Below, piece after piece: positions 1-6,806 of a stretch of DNA of 64,000 nt (the first letter of the stretch is position 1; every line of letters starts with the position of its first letter). Below the pieces are notes generated by a model. It saw nothing but the letters and a program-made list of their open reading frames with translations. It was not told where the DNA came from and did not search any database. Origin of the DNA: Anaerolineales bacterium (GTDB lineage Bacteria; Chloroflexota; Anaerolineae; Anaerolineales; Villigracilaceae); the NCBI GenBank assembly GCA_014860745.1, contig JACZJC010000020.1, positions 1 through 64,000 of the forward strand, in the 5' to 3' direction. The position numbers and the translations under genes are program-made.

Positions 1-1
1 G

Positions 2-1048
2 ACAACCATTTGCGGGACAGACCTGCATATCATGAAAGGCGATGTGCCGACTGTGACGAATGGCCGCATTCTCGGGCACGAAGGTGTTGGGGTTATCGAA
101 CAGATCGGTGGAAATGTTACAAATTTTAAAATCGGCGATCATGTCCTGATCTCGTGCATCAGTTCGTGCGGAAGATGTGTCAACTGCAAGAAAGGCATGT
201 ACTCACATTGTGAGAATGGCGGCGGTTGGATTCTGGGAAACCTGATCGATGGGACTCAGGCTGAATATGTCCGTGTCCCATTTGCAGATAATAGTCTCTA
301 TGCGATTCCAGAAGGAGTCGACGAAGAATCGCTCGTTATGTTGAGTGATGTTTTGCCGACAGGATTCGAGTGCGGCGTTCTCAACGGGCAGATCAAGCCC
401 GGGGACACTGTGGCAGTTATCGGCGCAGGTCCGATCGGGCTGGCAGTCCTCCTGACAGCGCAGTTCTATTCTCCAGCGGAAATCATCATGGTTGATAACG
501 ATTCAAACCGTCTTGAAATCGCTAAGAAATTTGGGGCAACACTGGTGATCCATAATGATCTTGGCAATGCCGCTGAAAAGATCATGGCGCTGACGAATCA
601 TCGCGGTGTGGATGTGGCTGTGGAGGCTGTCGGGATCCCGTCGAGTTTCGATATTTGTCAGGAGATCGTCACGGCTGGCGGGCATATTGCCAATGTTGGC
701 GTGCATGGTAAGCCTGTTCAGTTAAATCTCGATAAGCTCTGGTCGCAGAACATTACGTTGAAAACCGGGCTGGTTGATACGGTAACGACGCCGATGCTTT
801 TGAAAACAATGCTTTCGGGAAAGCTTCAGCCGCAACAGTTGATCACACATCACTTCACGATGGATGAAATGATGCAGGCATACGATACGTTTGGTGATGC
901 GATGAAAGAGAAAGCTTTAAAAGTTATCATCACAAACGGGGTGTTATTGGATGAAGCCATACAGATTCCTGACTCATTTGACAGCGAAATATCGGAAAAA
1001 CAGTCACCCAGTGAAAGACTCGCTATCAATGACAGCCCCGGAGGATAA
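2..1048 (+). CDS. Zinc-dependent alcohol dehydrogenase family protein (5' end outside window)
   Basis: Medium-chain NAD(P)-dependent dehydrogenase that should oxidise an alcohol or reduce an aldehyde in the cytoplasm. The frame is open to the left edge, and the first visible residues TTICGTDLHI carry the catalytic-zinc Cys motif of the family, so the ATG at 32 is internal and only a short N-terminus is missing. GHEGVGVI follows with the second zinc-site His-Glu. The four structural-zinc cysteines lie in the CISSCGRCVNCKKGMYSHC stretch, and the Rossmann motif is VIGAGPIGLAV. About 348 residues are visible, which is full length for the family apart from the start. A polar tail of about 30 residues after KVIIT is unusual. 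The substrate cannot be read from the sequence. Confidence 0.93.
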   Translation, partial: TTICGTDLHIMKGDVPTVTNGRILGHEGVGVIEQIGGNVTNFKIGDHVLISCISSCGRCVNCKKGMYSHCENGGGWILGNLIDGTQAEYVRVPFADNSLYAIPEGVDEESLVMLSDVLPTGFECGVLNGQIKPGDTVAVIGAGPIGLAVLLTAQFYSPAEIIMVDNDSNRLEIAKKFGATLVIHNDLGNAAEKIMALTNHRGVDVAVEAVGIPSSFDICQEIVTAGGHIANVGVHGKPVQLNLDKLWSQNITLKTGLVDTVTTPMLLKTMLSGKLQPQQLITHHFTMDEMMQAYDTFGDAMKEKALKVIITNGVLLDEAIQIPDSFDSEISEKQSPSERLAINDSPGG

Positions 1049-1050
1049 AA

Positions 1051-1282
1051 ATGAAAAACAAGTTTTCTATATTTAATTTTAAATTGTTTTATTATCTCAG
1101 ACAGCTAATTACCAACGAATATCCAGATAGTAAGTCCGAAGTAAAAAAAAAGAAAAGTTGTGGCTGAAGACAACTTGCGCTGGCGGGATGATGGCGGACC
1201 AGTGGTTGAGATCACCAAGCCAAACACCCGAACGGCCGAGGACAATCCTGCCCAACCGACCAATGCGCCTGGAAAAGATTAG
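1051..1282 (+). pseudogene. Small frameshifted gene split at a poly-A run
   Basis: A strong ribosome site (GGAGGA at 1040-1045) precedes ATG 1051, which opens a 38-codon frame ending in a lysine run at TGA 1164-1166. The frame starting at GTG 1160 continues with an acidic, well-formed reading (WRDDGGPVVEITKPNTR) to TAG at 1280-1282. The two frames differ by one base and meet at a nine-A tract (1143-1151). One added or removed A-tract base would give one protein of about 77 residues. This is either slippage, a sequencing error or a true mutation. I do not recognise the product. It lies just after the alcohol dehydrogenase and could share its transcript. Confidence 0.4.
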
Positions 1283-1299
1283 CTGAATGACTTACGTAC

Positions 1300-1545
1300 A
1301 TGACAACTTCCAATCGTATTGAACACGACTCTCTTGGCGAAGTCTTCGTTCCCTCAAACACTCTATATGGCGCACAGACCCAACGCGCAATCGAGAACTT
1401 TCCCATATCAGGGCTAAAGCCTCCCAGGCTTTTATGGCGAACGACAGAAAACTCACGAATGAAGAACTCATCCGGGCGATCAGGTTATGTTGAACGATGC
1501 CTGGCAGAGGTAGCTTTTATCGAATGTAAGGAGCAAATAAAATGA
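1300..1545 (+). pseudogene. Remnant of class II fumarase N-terminus
   Basis: The first ~36 residues ([20 protein letters not shown] followed by [18 protein letters not shown]) match the conserved start of class II fumarase (FumC), which is normally about 460 residues. After FPISG the reading loses family similarity and stops after 81 codons. From about 1417 another frame reads [19 protein letters not shown], which resembles the start of a ferritin-like protein, so two fragments may be fused here. No SD-like sequence stands out before 1300. It should encode no active fumarase. Confidence 0.6.
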
Positions 1546-1619
1546 ATGATGATTTATCAATCAAATGGTCAGGGATGGAAAACAGACCCCTCAACAATAA
1601 CGGACAGGGGCAATTATGA
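1542..1619 (+). CDS. Possible 25-codon leader peptide overlapping folE
   Basis: ATG 1542 follows an AAGGAG-type ribosome site at about 1529-1534 and opens a 25-codon frame whose TGA (1617-1619) overlaps the folE start ATG at 1616 (ATGA). The arrangement suggests translational coupling, with ribosomes ending on the small ORF restarting at folE, which has only a weak site of its own (GGACAGGGG). The peptide ([16 protein letters not shown]...) has no family I recognise. It could be a relic tail of the remnant upstream. Confidence 0.3.
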   Translation: MNDDLSIKWSGMENRPLNNNGQGQL

Positions 1620-2275
1620 AGATCCATAGCGATATTGAGGATGCTGAATATTTAGCTGCGATAGAACTACGGAAGCGGCCGGTCACAGATGACCAGTTTC
1701 ACAAATTCGAAGACTATGCGGCCGAGATCTTTTCCGCATTTGGTTTGGATTTGAATACATCAGCGACGAAAGATACACCGCGTCGTTTCATCAAAGCTCT
1801 ATACGATGCCACCGAAGGCTACGAGGGCGACCCCAACCTACTGAAGGTGTTCGACACTGAATGTCGCGGTGAACCCGACTGCCGGCTCAGTCAGGTGATC
1901 GAAGGACCCATCCGCTTCTTTGCCCTGTGCGAACACCATGCCCTGCCATTTTATGGCACGGCTTATATCGGTTATATTGCCCACGAGAATATCATTGGCA
2001 TATCCAAGCTCACCCGTCTCGTGCGGCTTTTCTCCCGTCGTTTTGCGGTGCAGGAACGGATCGGGCAGCAAATAGCAGATTCCTTGGAGACCATGCTCCA
2101 TCCACACGGAGTAGCGGTTCTCATTGAAGCTCATCATTTGTGCGTGGAAATGCGCGGCGTGCGGGAAATGGCACCGACCACCCGGACGACGGTTTGGCGC
2201 GGCCATTTTGCCGAGGATGCATCCCTGCGCTCGGAATTCTTTTCGGCCTGCAAGTTTCAACACGATGAAAAATAA
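1616..2275 (+). CDS. folE: GTP cyclohydrolase I
   Basis: FolE opens GTP to 7,8-dihydroneopterin triphosphate, the first step of tetrahydrofolate and biopterin-type pterin synthesis; the family acts as a cytosolic toroidal decamer. The 219 residues match the usual length. Zinc ligands are visible as Cys105 and His108 in LCEHHALPF and Cys176 in HHLCVEMRG. GISKLTRLVRLFSRR and QERIGQQIADSL are family hallmarks. The last conserved segment reads WRGHF where many homologues have LGGLF. The start is the ATG overlapping the small upstream ORF. The FAD reductase follows 10 bases after the stop, and a fragment of a pteridine-reductase-like short-chain dehydrogenase lies beyond, which hints at a former pterin locus. 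Confidence 0.95.
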   Translation: MKIHSDIEDAEYLAAIELRKRPVTDDQFHKFEDYAAEIFSAFGLDLNTSATKDTPRRFIKALYDATEGYEGDPNLLKVFDTECRGEPDCRLSQVIEGPIRFFALCEHHALPFYGTAYIGYIAHENIIGISKLTRLVRLFSRRFAVQERIGQQIADSLETMLHPHGVAVLIEAHHLCVEMRGVREMAPTTRTTVWRGHFAEDASLRSEFFSACKFQHDEK

Positions 2276-2285
2276 GAGGTGATGT

Positions 2286-3482
2286 ATGAATAACTACAAA
2301 TATCTGATTATCGGTGGGGGAATGACAGCGGACGCGGCAGTCAGTGGTATCCGGGAAATCGATTCGGAAGGTTCAATAGGGTTGATCAGTACTGAATCCG
2401 ACCCCCCATATGACCGGCCGCCGCTCAGCAAAGCATTGTGGAAGGGAAAATCCCTGGACAGTGTTTGGCGCAAAACGGAAAGCAAGAACGTCAGCATGCA
2501 TCTCGGACGAAAAATTGTCTCCCTGAGTGCCGATGAACTGTCTGCTCGGGATGACGAGGGAAATGACTATCACGGTGAAAAACTTTTATTGGCCACCGGA
2601 GGTACACCCCGCCGTTTTGATTTTGGTGGAGACGATATCATCTACTACCGCACTTTGGAAGATTACAGAAGCCTGGCCAGAATGAGCAAGGCCGATGATG
2701 ACTTTGCCGTGATTGGGGGAGGCTTTATCGGCGCAGAGATTGCCGCCGCTCTTGCGATGAATGGTAAAAAAGTGACCATGCTTTTTCCCGATGATGGGAT
2801 TGGCGCGCACATGTATCCGCATGATCTTTCCCAGTTCCTCAACGGCTACTTTCGGGAAAAAGGTGTTGAAATTCTCCCTGGGGAAAAAGTCACCGGTTTC
2901 TCCACCCGCAGCCGTCGCCATGTGCTGAAGACCAGTAGTGGTCGTGAGGTTTTGGCAAAGGGAGTTATTGCCGGGATTGGGATCGAACCAAATATCGAAC
3001 TGGCAACAGCAGCCGGTCTGAAATTAAATAAAGGGATCGTTGTGGATAAGTACTTGGTGACAAGCCACCCCCATATCTACGCGGCAGGCGATGTGGCTGA
3101 GTTTTTTAATCCCGTCCTCGGCAAGCACATGCGTGTCGAGCATGAAGACAACGCCAGCATGATGGGACGTCAGGCGGGTCGCAATATGGCAGGTGTTTCC
3201 GAACCCTATCATCACCTGCCGTACTTCTACTCCGACCTGTTCGAGCTGGGCTACGAAGCTGTGGGACTGTTGGATGCGCGTATGACGATTGCTGCTGATT
3301 GGGAAGAACCTTTCAAAAAAGGCATTGTCTATTATCTCAGCGATGACCGGGTACGCGGGGTGTTGTTGTGGAATGTATGGAAAAAGCTGGACAGTGCACG
3401 CGAGCTGATCGCCCAACCCGGTCCATTTAAGGCGGAAGACCTGAATGCAAAAAAAGCTCCGAGCTGGAAGATTTCTTATTAG
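2286..3482 (+). CDS. FAD-dependent NAD(P)H oxidoreductase (ferredoxin-reductase/AIF-like)
   Basis: Flavoprotein of the pyridine nucleotide-disulfide oxidoreductase superfamily. The FAD-binding start is YLIIGGGMTADAAV (residues ~5-18), the motif PPYDRPPLSKALW is typical of rubredoxin/ferredoxin reductases of the AIF type, the NAD(P)H motif is FAVIGGGFIGAEIA near residue 140, and the second FAD motif is IYAAGDVAEF near residue 260. The C-terminal ~75 residues form the dimerisation-type domain. There is no redox-active CxxxxC, so it is not a thioredoxin or dihydrolipoamide reductase. Length 398 is normal. It probably passes electrons to an Fe-S or rubredoxin partner; none is adjacent. RBS AGAGGTGAT precedes ATG 2286, and it is likely co-transcribed with folE. 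Confidence 0.88.
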   Translation: MNNYKYLIIGGGMTADAAVSGIREIDSEGSIGLISTESDPPYDRPPLSKALWKGKSLDSVWRKTESKNVSMHLGRKIVSLSADELSARDDEGNDYHGEKLLLATGGTPRRFDFGGDDIIYYRTLEDYRSLARMSKADDDFAVIGGGFIGAEIAAALAMNGKKVTMLFPDDGIGAHMYPHDLSQFLNGYFREKGVEILPGEKVTGFSTRSRRHVLKTSSGREVLAKGVIAGIGIEPNIELATAAGLKLNKGIVVDKYLVTSHPHIYAAGDVAEFFNPVLGKHMRVEHEDNASMMGRQAGRNMAGVSEPYHHLPYFYSDLFELGYEAVGLLDARMTIAADWEEPFKKGIVYYLSDDRVRGVLLWNVWKKLDSARELIAQPGPFKAEDLNAKKAPSWKISY

Positions 3483-3497
3483 TCAAAAGGCAATACC

Positions 3498-3701
3498 ATG
3501 TCACTCACTGGTGCAGCCCGGCGCATCGGCCGGTCCCTGTCCGTGGCGGTCGCGCAAACCGGAGCGGATGTGGCCATTCACTACGATAACTCGCGCAGCG
3601 AAGCAATCCCGGTATTCATGAGGAGATTGCTTACCCTACGGGTACGATGTCGGGCGAAAAACAAAAACGCCCTCGCAACGACATTGTTTAGTTATGGGTG
3701 A
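3498..3701 (+). pseudogene. Truncated short-chain dehydrogenase (pteridine-reductase-like N-terminus)
   Basis: Only the nucleotide-binding start of a short-chain dehydrogenase remains: TGAARRIGRSLSVAVAQ (TGxxxxIG) followed by GADVAIHYDNSRSEA. This form is common in pteridine-reductase-like members, which would suit the folE neighbour. After about residue 36 the family match stops and a different frame (SNPGIHEEIAYPTG, stop at 3689-3691) reads better, so this is a broken gene joined to another fragment. Full-length members have about 250 residues. Confidence 0.6.
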
Positions 3702-3835
3702 AGGAAACTATTCTTTTACGAACCTTTAGGCTGTTTGAAGATATTGGCATCACAGCGATTCAATTGGAAAGACTAAACGTTGAGGCTCTGCCCTCTGGCA
3801 GGACGCATTTCGAATCCCGTATTGTAAAGTAGAAG
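3698..3835 (+). pseudogene. C-terminal gene remnant of unknown family
   Basis: From GTG 3698 a 45-codon frame reads to TAG at 3833-3835 and ends in RTHFESRIVK. Its upstream frame is interrupted by the TAG at 3689-3691. It reads like the tail of a lost gene in a stretch made of fragments, but I cannot name the family and it could be chance. Confidence 0.2.
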
Positions 3836-3926
3836 ACTTCCCCCGCGCTTAGCGGAGGCATTTTGACGGAAGTGCATTCTGGATTGGGATTGCGGTAGAT
3901 ATATCGAAGCACGGAGGTGAATGTCC

Positions 3927-3986
3927 ATGCAAAGCACAGCCAAAGATGTAACGGCCTATCTGGCAGAAGTCCCCGCTGGAAGTTGA
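3927..3986 (+). pseudogene. DUF1801-like N-terminal stub
   Basis: A good ribosome site (GGAGGTGA at 3913-3920) precedes ATG 3927. The 19 codons MQSTAKDVTAYLAEVPAGS resemble the start of DUF1801 proteins (MQSxAxTxxEYLAxLP). A stop at 3984-3986 cuts it off four bases from the end of the convergent VOC gene, so the rest was probably lost in a rearrangement. Confidence 0.35.
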
Positions 3987-3989
3987 TCC

Positions 3990-4352
3990 TCACGCCTTTG
4001 CCCGTCCTTCCCAGAACTCGAGACGGTTGCCTTCGGGGTCCTGCATGTAGATGGCTCTGGAGCCCCAGACCAGCTTGATGGGGGTCGGCTCGAAACCCGC
4101 CTGAACCAGCTCGGAACGCAATTCATCCAGGTCCGCAACCTGCAGGCTGACGGTAACGCCTCTGCCATCGCCGCTCTTGATGGAAGTCCGCGCTTCGTCC
4201 GCCACGCTCAAGCGCGCCGATTCATTCAGCTTGAACTCCACGAACCAGTCTGTGCTGGAGAGCACCCGCAATTTCAGTCCCTCCCTGTAAAAGCCGACGG
4301 TTTCCTGCCATCTTTTGCAATATAAAATCGTATTCACTGCCTTGATCTTCAT
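3990..4352 (-). CDS. VOC (glyoxalase/bleomycin-resistance) family protein
   Basis: A 120-residue single vicinal-oxygen-chelate domain with paired beta-alpha-beta-beta-beta modules. The start MKIKAVNTILYCKRWQETV and FYREGLKLRVL, and the end AIYMQDPEGNRLEFWEG, are family hallmarks; the Glu in NRLEFWE is the usual metal ligand. Such proteins dimerise and act as glyoxalases, dioxygenases or antibiotic-binding proteins; the substrate here is unknown. It lies alone on the minus strand and converges with the DUF1801 stub. The start is the first ATG that gives the full domain. Confidence 0.85.
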   Translation of the reverse strand: MKIKAVNTILYCKRWQETVGFYREGLKLRVLSSTDWFVEFKLNESARLSVADEARTSIKSGDGRGVTVSLQVADLDELRSELVQAGFEPTPIKLVWGSRAIYMQDPEGNRLEFWEGRAKA

Positions 4353-4511
4353 CCTGGTCCTCTAAAACTGCGGAAATCCCTGCATTGGAGTTTTTGCTTG
4401 TGCGATTATACGACTGATTGAACAACAATCGGTTTGCCGCGCTCTTCATCTTTCCCTTCGAGCCTTTCAGTTTAATTCTTCACAGAAAAAATTTATGGCT
4501 GAGAAAGAAAG

Positions 4512-4540
4512 AGAGACGCCCCATCACGGGACGTCTCTCT
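4512..4540 (-). terminator. Intrinsic terminator after the DQxR-repeat gene
   Basis: AGAGACG...CGTCTCT arms form a GC-rich hairpin with a CCC/GGG extension and a short ATCAC loop. On the minus strand it is followed by a pyrimidine-rich run (CTCTCTTTCTTTCTC). It lies about 35 bases past the stop of the secreted repeat protein. Confidence 0.65.
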
Positions 4541-4574
4541 TTGAAAACATTTCGGAAAGAGGCGGGAAGCTTAT

Positions 4575-5057
4575 TTAATGTCCGTTGCCATTTCCGTTAC
4601 CGTTCGGTCCAGGCTCGGCAGCGGGCACGCAATCGAGATCGCATGTTCCCGGCCCGGGGCCGTACCCGCTGTTGGGCACGGGAGTTTCATCAGTCCACGG
4701 GTTGCTGGGATTCAAATGCAGGGGCTCCGTCGCTGCATCCTGATGGAGGCGCAGTTGATCGTGTGCCTGGTCGCGCAGTTGATCCCGAATGGGGTCGCAC
4801 ACCTGATCCCCGGCTTGACCGCAAAGCTGATCGCGTGTCTGGTCGCGCAGTTGATCGCGGGTCTGGTCTTGAAGCGCTTCCTCAGTGGGAAGAACGTCCA
4901 CACTCGCGGCCTGGTCCTGCTGTTGGATGCGATTCCACGACTGGACGCTCCACTGTTTGACATTGTAGAACGGTTCACCGGGCTGGCTGGTCACGGTCTC
5001 TGCGGCGCCGAACATCAAGCTCAGGCTGGTGAGGGCGGCAAGAAAGAGTTTGAACAT
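4575..5057 (-). CDS. Secreted protein with ten DQxR tetrapeptide repeats
   Basis: I do not recognise a family. The 160-residue protein has an N-terminal signal peptide (MFKLFLAALTSLSLMFGAAE) and is probably exported. A polar region carries ten consecutive four-residue units of the form D-Q-[LTAV]-[RCH] (about residues 64-103), encoded by a 12-bp tandem repeat at 4749-4868. Two central units read CGQA/GDQV and CDPI, adding Cys residues. The C-terminus is proline/glycine rich and ends in GNGNGNGH, a possible metal-binding or flexible tail, with another Cys pair (CDLDC). RBS AAGGAG lies just upstream of the ATG. The low-complexity helix-forming repeat suggests a structural or envelope role. Confidence 0.65.
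   Translation of the reverse strand: MFKLFLAALTSLSLMFGAAETVTSQPGEPFYNVKQWSVQSWNRIQQQDQAASVDVLPTEEALQDQTRDQLRDQTRDQLCGQAGDQVCDPIRDQLRDQAHDQLRLHQDAATEPLHLNPSNPWTDETPVPNSGYGPGPGTCDLDCVPAAEPGPNGNGNGNGH
4749..4868 (-). repeat. 12-bp tandem repeat (ten units) inside the secreted protein gene
   Basis: Ten in-frame 12-nt units, best seen on the + strand as variants of GCGCAGTTGATC alternating with GCGGGTCTGGTC, encode DQLR/DQTR. Units 5-7 have diverged. Such minisatellites can change copy number by slippage without a frameshift. Confidence 0.8.
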
Positions 5058-5250
5058 TTTATTTTCTCCTTATTGAAAATTGGTGTGTTCATTATTCTTG
5101 TCGCTTTGGACAATAAATAGTGACGGCCTTTACAGAACCTTTAATTTCCCCACTGGCAGGCATGTGTAAACCGAGAAATCAGGTCAAGATTTATGAAGAG
5201 TAGAAAATCGAACCACAGCCTTTCGTCTGTATAAACAAACTCGAATTTTC

Positions 5251-5496
5251 CTACGACTTTTCCACCACGAGCGTTGCCTCGGTCACTAATGCGGCAATCG
5301 CCCCGATGGCAGCCAACTGCGGAGCAAGCAGCGCGCCCACCACACCGAAGGTCATGGGAATTTCCATCAAGGTCTTGCCTTCCTTATCCTTGATGATCAA
5401 TTTGCGGATGTTGCCTTCGTGGAGCAATTCCTTGACCTTTGCAATTAATTTCTCCCCGTCGATTTTGAATTCTTCCGTGCGAGTCTTTTCGTTCAT
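5251..5496 (-). CDS. DUF4342 family protein
   Basis: Small 81-residue protein matching DUF4342: a charged N-terminal half (EEFKIDGEKLIAKVKELLHE, then GNIRKLIIKDKEGKTLMEIP) followed by a hydrophobic segment (FGVVGALLAPQLAAIGAIAA) that may insert in the membrane. The family is uncharacterised. It lies 17 bases downstream of the flavin-binding protein gene on the same strand and may be co-transcribed. A purine-rich RBS (GGAGGAAG) precedes the start. Confidence 0.85.
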   Translation of the reverse strand: MNEKTRTEEFKIDGEKLIAKVKELLHEGNIRKLIIKDKEGKTLMEIPMTFGVVGALLAPQLAAIGAIAALVTEATLVVEKS

Positions 5497-5513
5497 TCTT
5501 CCTCCAACTTTAA

Positions 5514-6086
5514 TTATTCAAACCATTTTTCATCCAGTGGCGGCCACTCGTCGCTCTGGTCTGCGCGCTGTTCCCAGTTTTCCTTCCCGCTCCATTCCTC
5601 GATCTTGACCGCATAAACGGAAGTGGCGCGCAGTTCCTTTTCGGTGATCTCGCGGTACTCCTTTCCCGCTTTCATTGCGGGAAAGTATTTGCCGATCAAT
5701 CCATATAATAATCTACGAGCTTCAACGGCATCGGTTACAACCCTTGCCGTACCGAAGACGACCACACTGCGAAATTGAAGCGAAAACTCGAGCGCCACGT
5801 TGGAAGGGAGCATCTTCCCCAGTTCGCTCGCCTCCATACTGACCTTTGGGTTGGTCTCGATGTTCGAGCGGACTCTCCCCGCGATATTCGAGTGAAAAAC
5901 GATCTGGTGGGATTCCTCGTCGAACCAGAACGTGCTGGGATTGATGAACGGCTGTCCATCCACCGCGGTGGCAAAATGTCCCACTTGGGCTTCCTTTAGG
6001 AAGGCGCGGATCCAGGCATCGTCCTTGGTCAGGTGCGGTCTGCGTTGAAACGCGGTGGGGGATTGGTTTTGGTAATCACGGGTCAT
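5514..6086 (-). CDS. Pyridoxamine-5'-phosphate-oxidase-like flavin-binding protein
   Basis: A 190-residue split-barrel protein of the PNPOx-like/NimA-type family, which bind FMN (or F420) and reduce or sequester small molecules. Typical pieces are VGHFATAVDGQPFINPSTFWFD, IVFHSNIAGRV (flavin phosphate region), NPKVSMEA and the barrel strand SVVVFGTARVV. The C-terminus has a Trp-rich tail. The true substrate is unknown; in related clusters such proteins act on nitro-compounds or oxidants. It starts 10 bases after the next upstream gene on the strand and probably shares an operon with 6097-6681 and 5251-5496. Confidence 0.85.
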   Translation of the reverse strand: MTRDYQNQSPTAFQRRPHLTKDDAWIRAFLKEAQVGHFATAVDGQPFINPSTFWFDEESHQIVFHSNIAGRVRSNIETNPKVSMEASELGKMLPSNVALEFSLQFRSVVVFGTARVVTDAVEARRLLYGLIGKYFPAMKAGKEYREITEKELRATSVYAVKIEEWSGKENWEQRADQSDEWPPLDEKWFE

Positions 6087-6096
6087 GGCAGGTATC

Positions 6097-6681
6097 TTAT
6101 TTCTTTGTCAGCTTTCTTTTGTATATATTTAACTCCAGCAAAAAAACGAATAACGCGCTGAAAATAGTGTACAGCCAGGTGCAGATGACACAACCAGAAC
6201 TGGCGGCAAAATAAACGGCCGCGCCGAAGGTCAGGCCGCACAAACTGGCAACTTCCAGGGTTTGCTGAAAGGAGATGCTGTCCGTTTTATACAGCGGCGG
6301 GGCGGTTGTCTTCTTCCAGCGGAAGGCATTTTGCAGGCCTTTATCCTTTTCAATCGCGTACTCCTTGATCTGGTTCATCGCCAGCATGGATTCGTACCAT
6401 GCAAGCCGCAGCCGCGCCAATTGAAGGATCGTGGTGGTGCCAAGAAATGTCAGGATAAGAAAGAGTCCGCTGAACAGCAGGCGGAAGGTGGGTGTGTCGG
6501 AGTTTTCGATCAACTGCGTGCTAAAGAGCGCCGCAACAAGCGAACCGACGGAAATGAGGTAAAAGGACGCAGCCCGCGCGCGGTCCTCATTGGCTTGTGT
6601 GGCCGTGGCGGCAATGTAATTGAACTCGGCGGTGAGGATTTCTTTGCTGTCTTCGGGGATGGATGTCTTTTTAGACGGCAT
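6097..6681 (-). CDS. Predicted four-helix membrane protein, unknown function
   Basis: No family recognised with confidence. The 194 residues start with a charged cytoplasmic helix (EEFNYIA-like, NEDRARAAS) and then two hydrophobic segments (FYLISVGSLVAALFS and LLFSGLFLILTFLGTTTIL), a charged middle (~110-130), and two more (ASLCGLTFGAAVYFAAS, CVICTWLYTIFSALFVFLLE). The plan of two hairpins around a soluble helix loosely recalls SLATT-type membrane proteins, but that is inference. It is the first gene of a small minus-strand group. Confidence 0.6.
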   Translation of the reverse strand: MPSKKTSIPEDSKEILTAEFNYIAATATQANEDRARAASFYLISVGSLVAALFSTQLIENSDTPTFRLLFSGLFLILTFLGTTTILQLARLRLAWYESMLAMNQIKEYAIEKDKGLQNAFRWKKTTAPPLYKTDSISFQQTLEVASLCGLTFGAAVYFAASSGCVICTWLYTIFSALFVFLLELNIYKRKLTKK

Positions 6682-6768
6682 GGGTTCGATCCTTTGATGT
6701 TATTTATTACCCGTGTTTGTACGTCATATCCGTGTATAACTAAATAAGGAATACTACCTTAAACAATA

Positions 6769-6806
6769 ACGCCTTTCAAAAGACATTCATGAAAGGCGTC
6801 GATTTT
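6769..6806 (-). terminator. Terminator hairpin (acts on both strands)
   Basis: ACGCCTTTC and GAAAGGCGT arms around a 13-nt loop. On the + strand a T6 run follows (CGATTTTTT); on the minus strand ATTGTTT follows. It lies directly downstream of the M29 aminopeptidase stop. Confidence 0.7.

Noticed and set aside
1838-2263. Minus-strand frame inside folE
   Set aside because: It is a shadow of a strongly conserved gene on the other strand.
3760-3993. Minus-strand 77-codon frame after the VOC gene
   Set aside because: No RBS and no recognisable domain; it overlaps several + strand remnants.
4578-5120. Two long + strand frames opposite the DQxR-repeat gene
   Set aside because: They arise from the 12-bp repeat being open in several frames; only the minus frame has a signal peptide, an RBS and a terminator.
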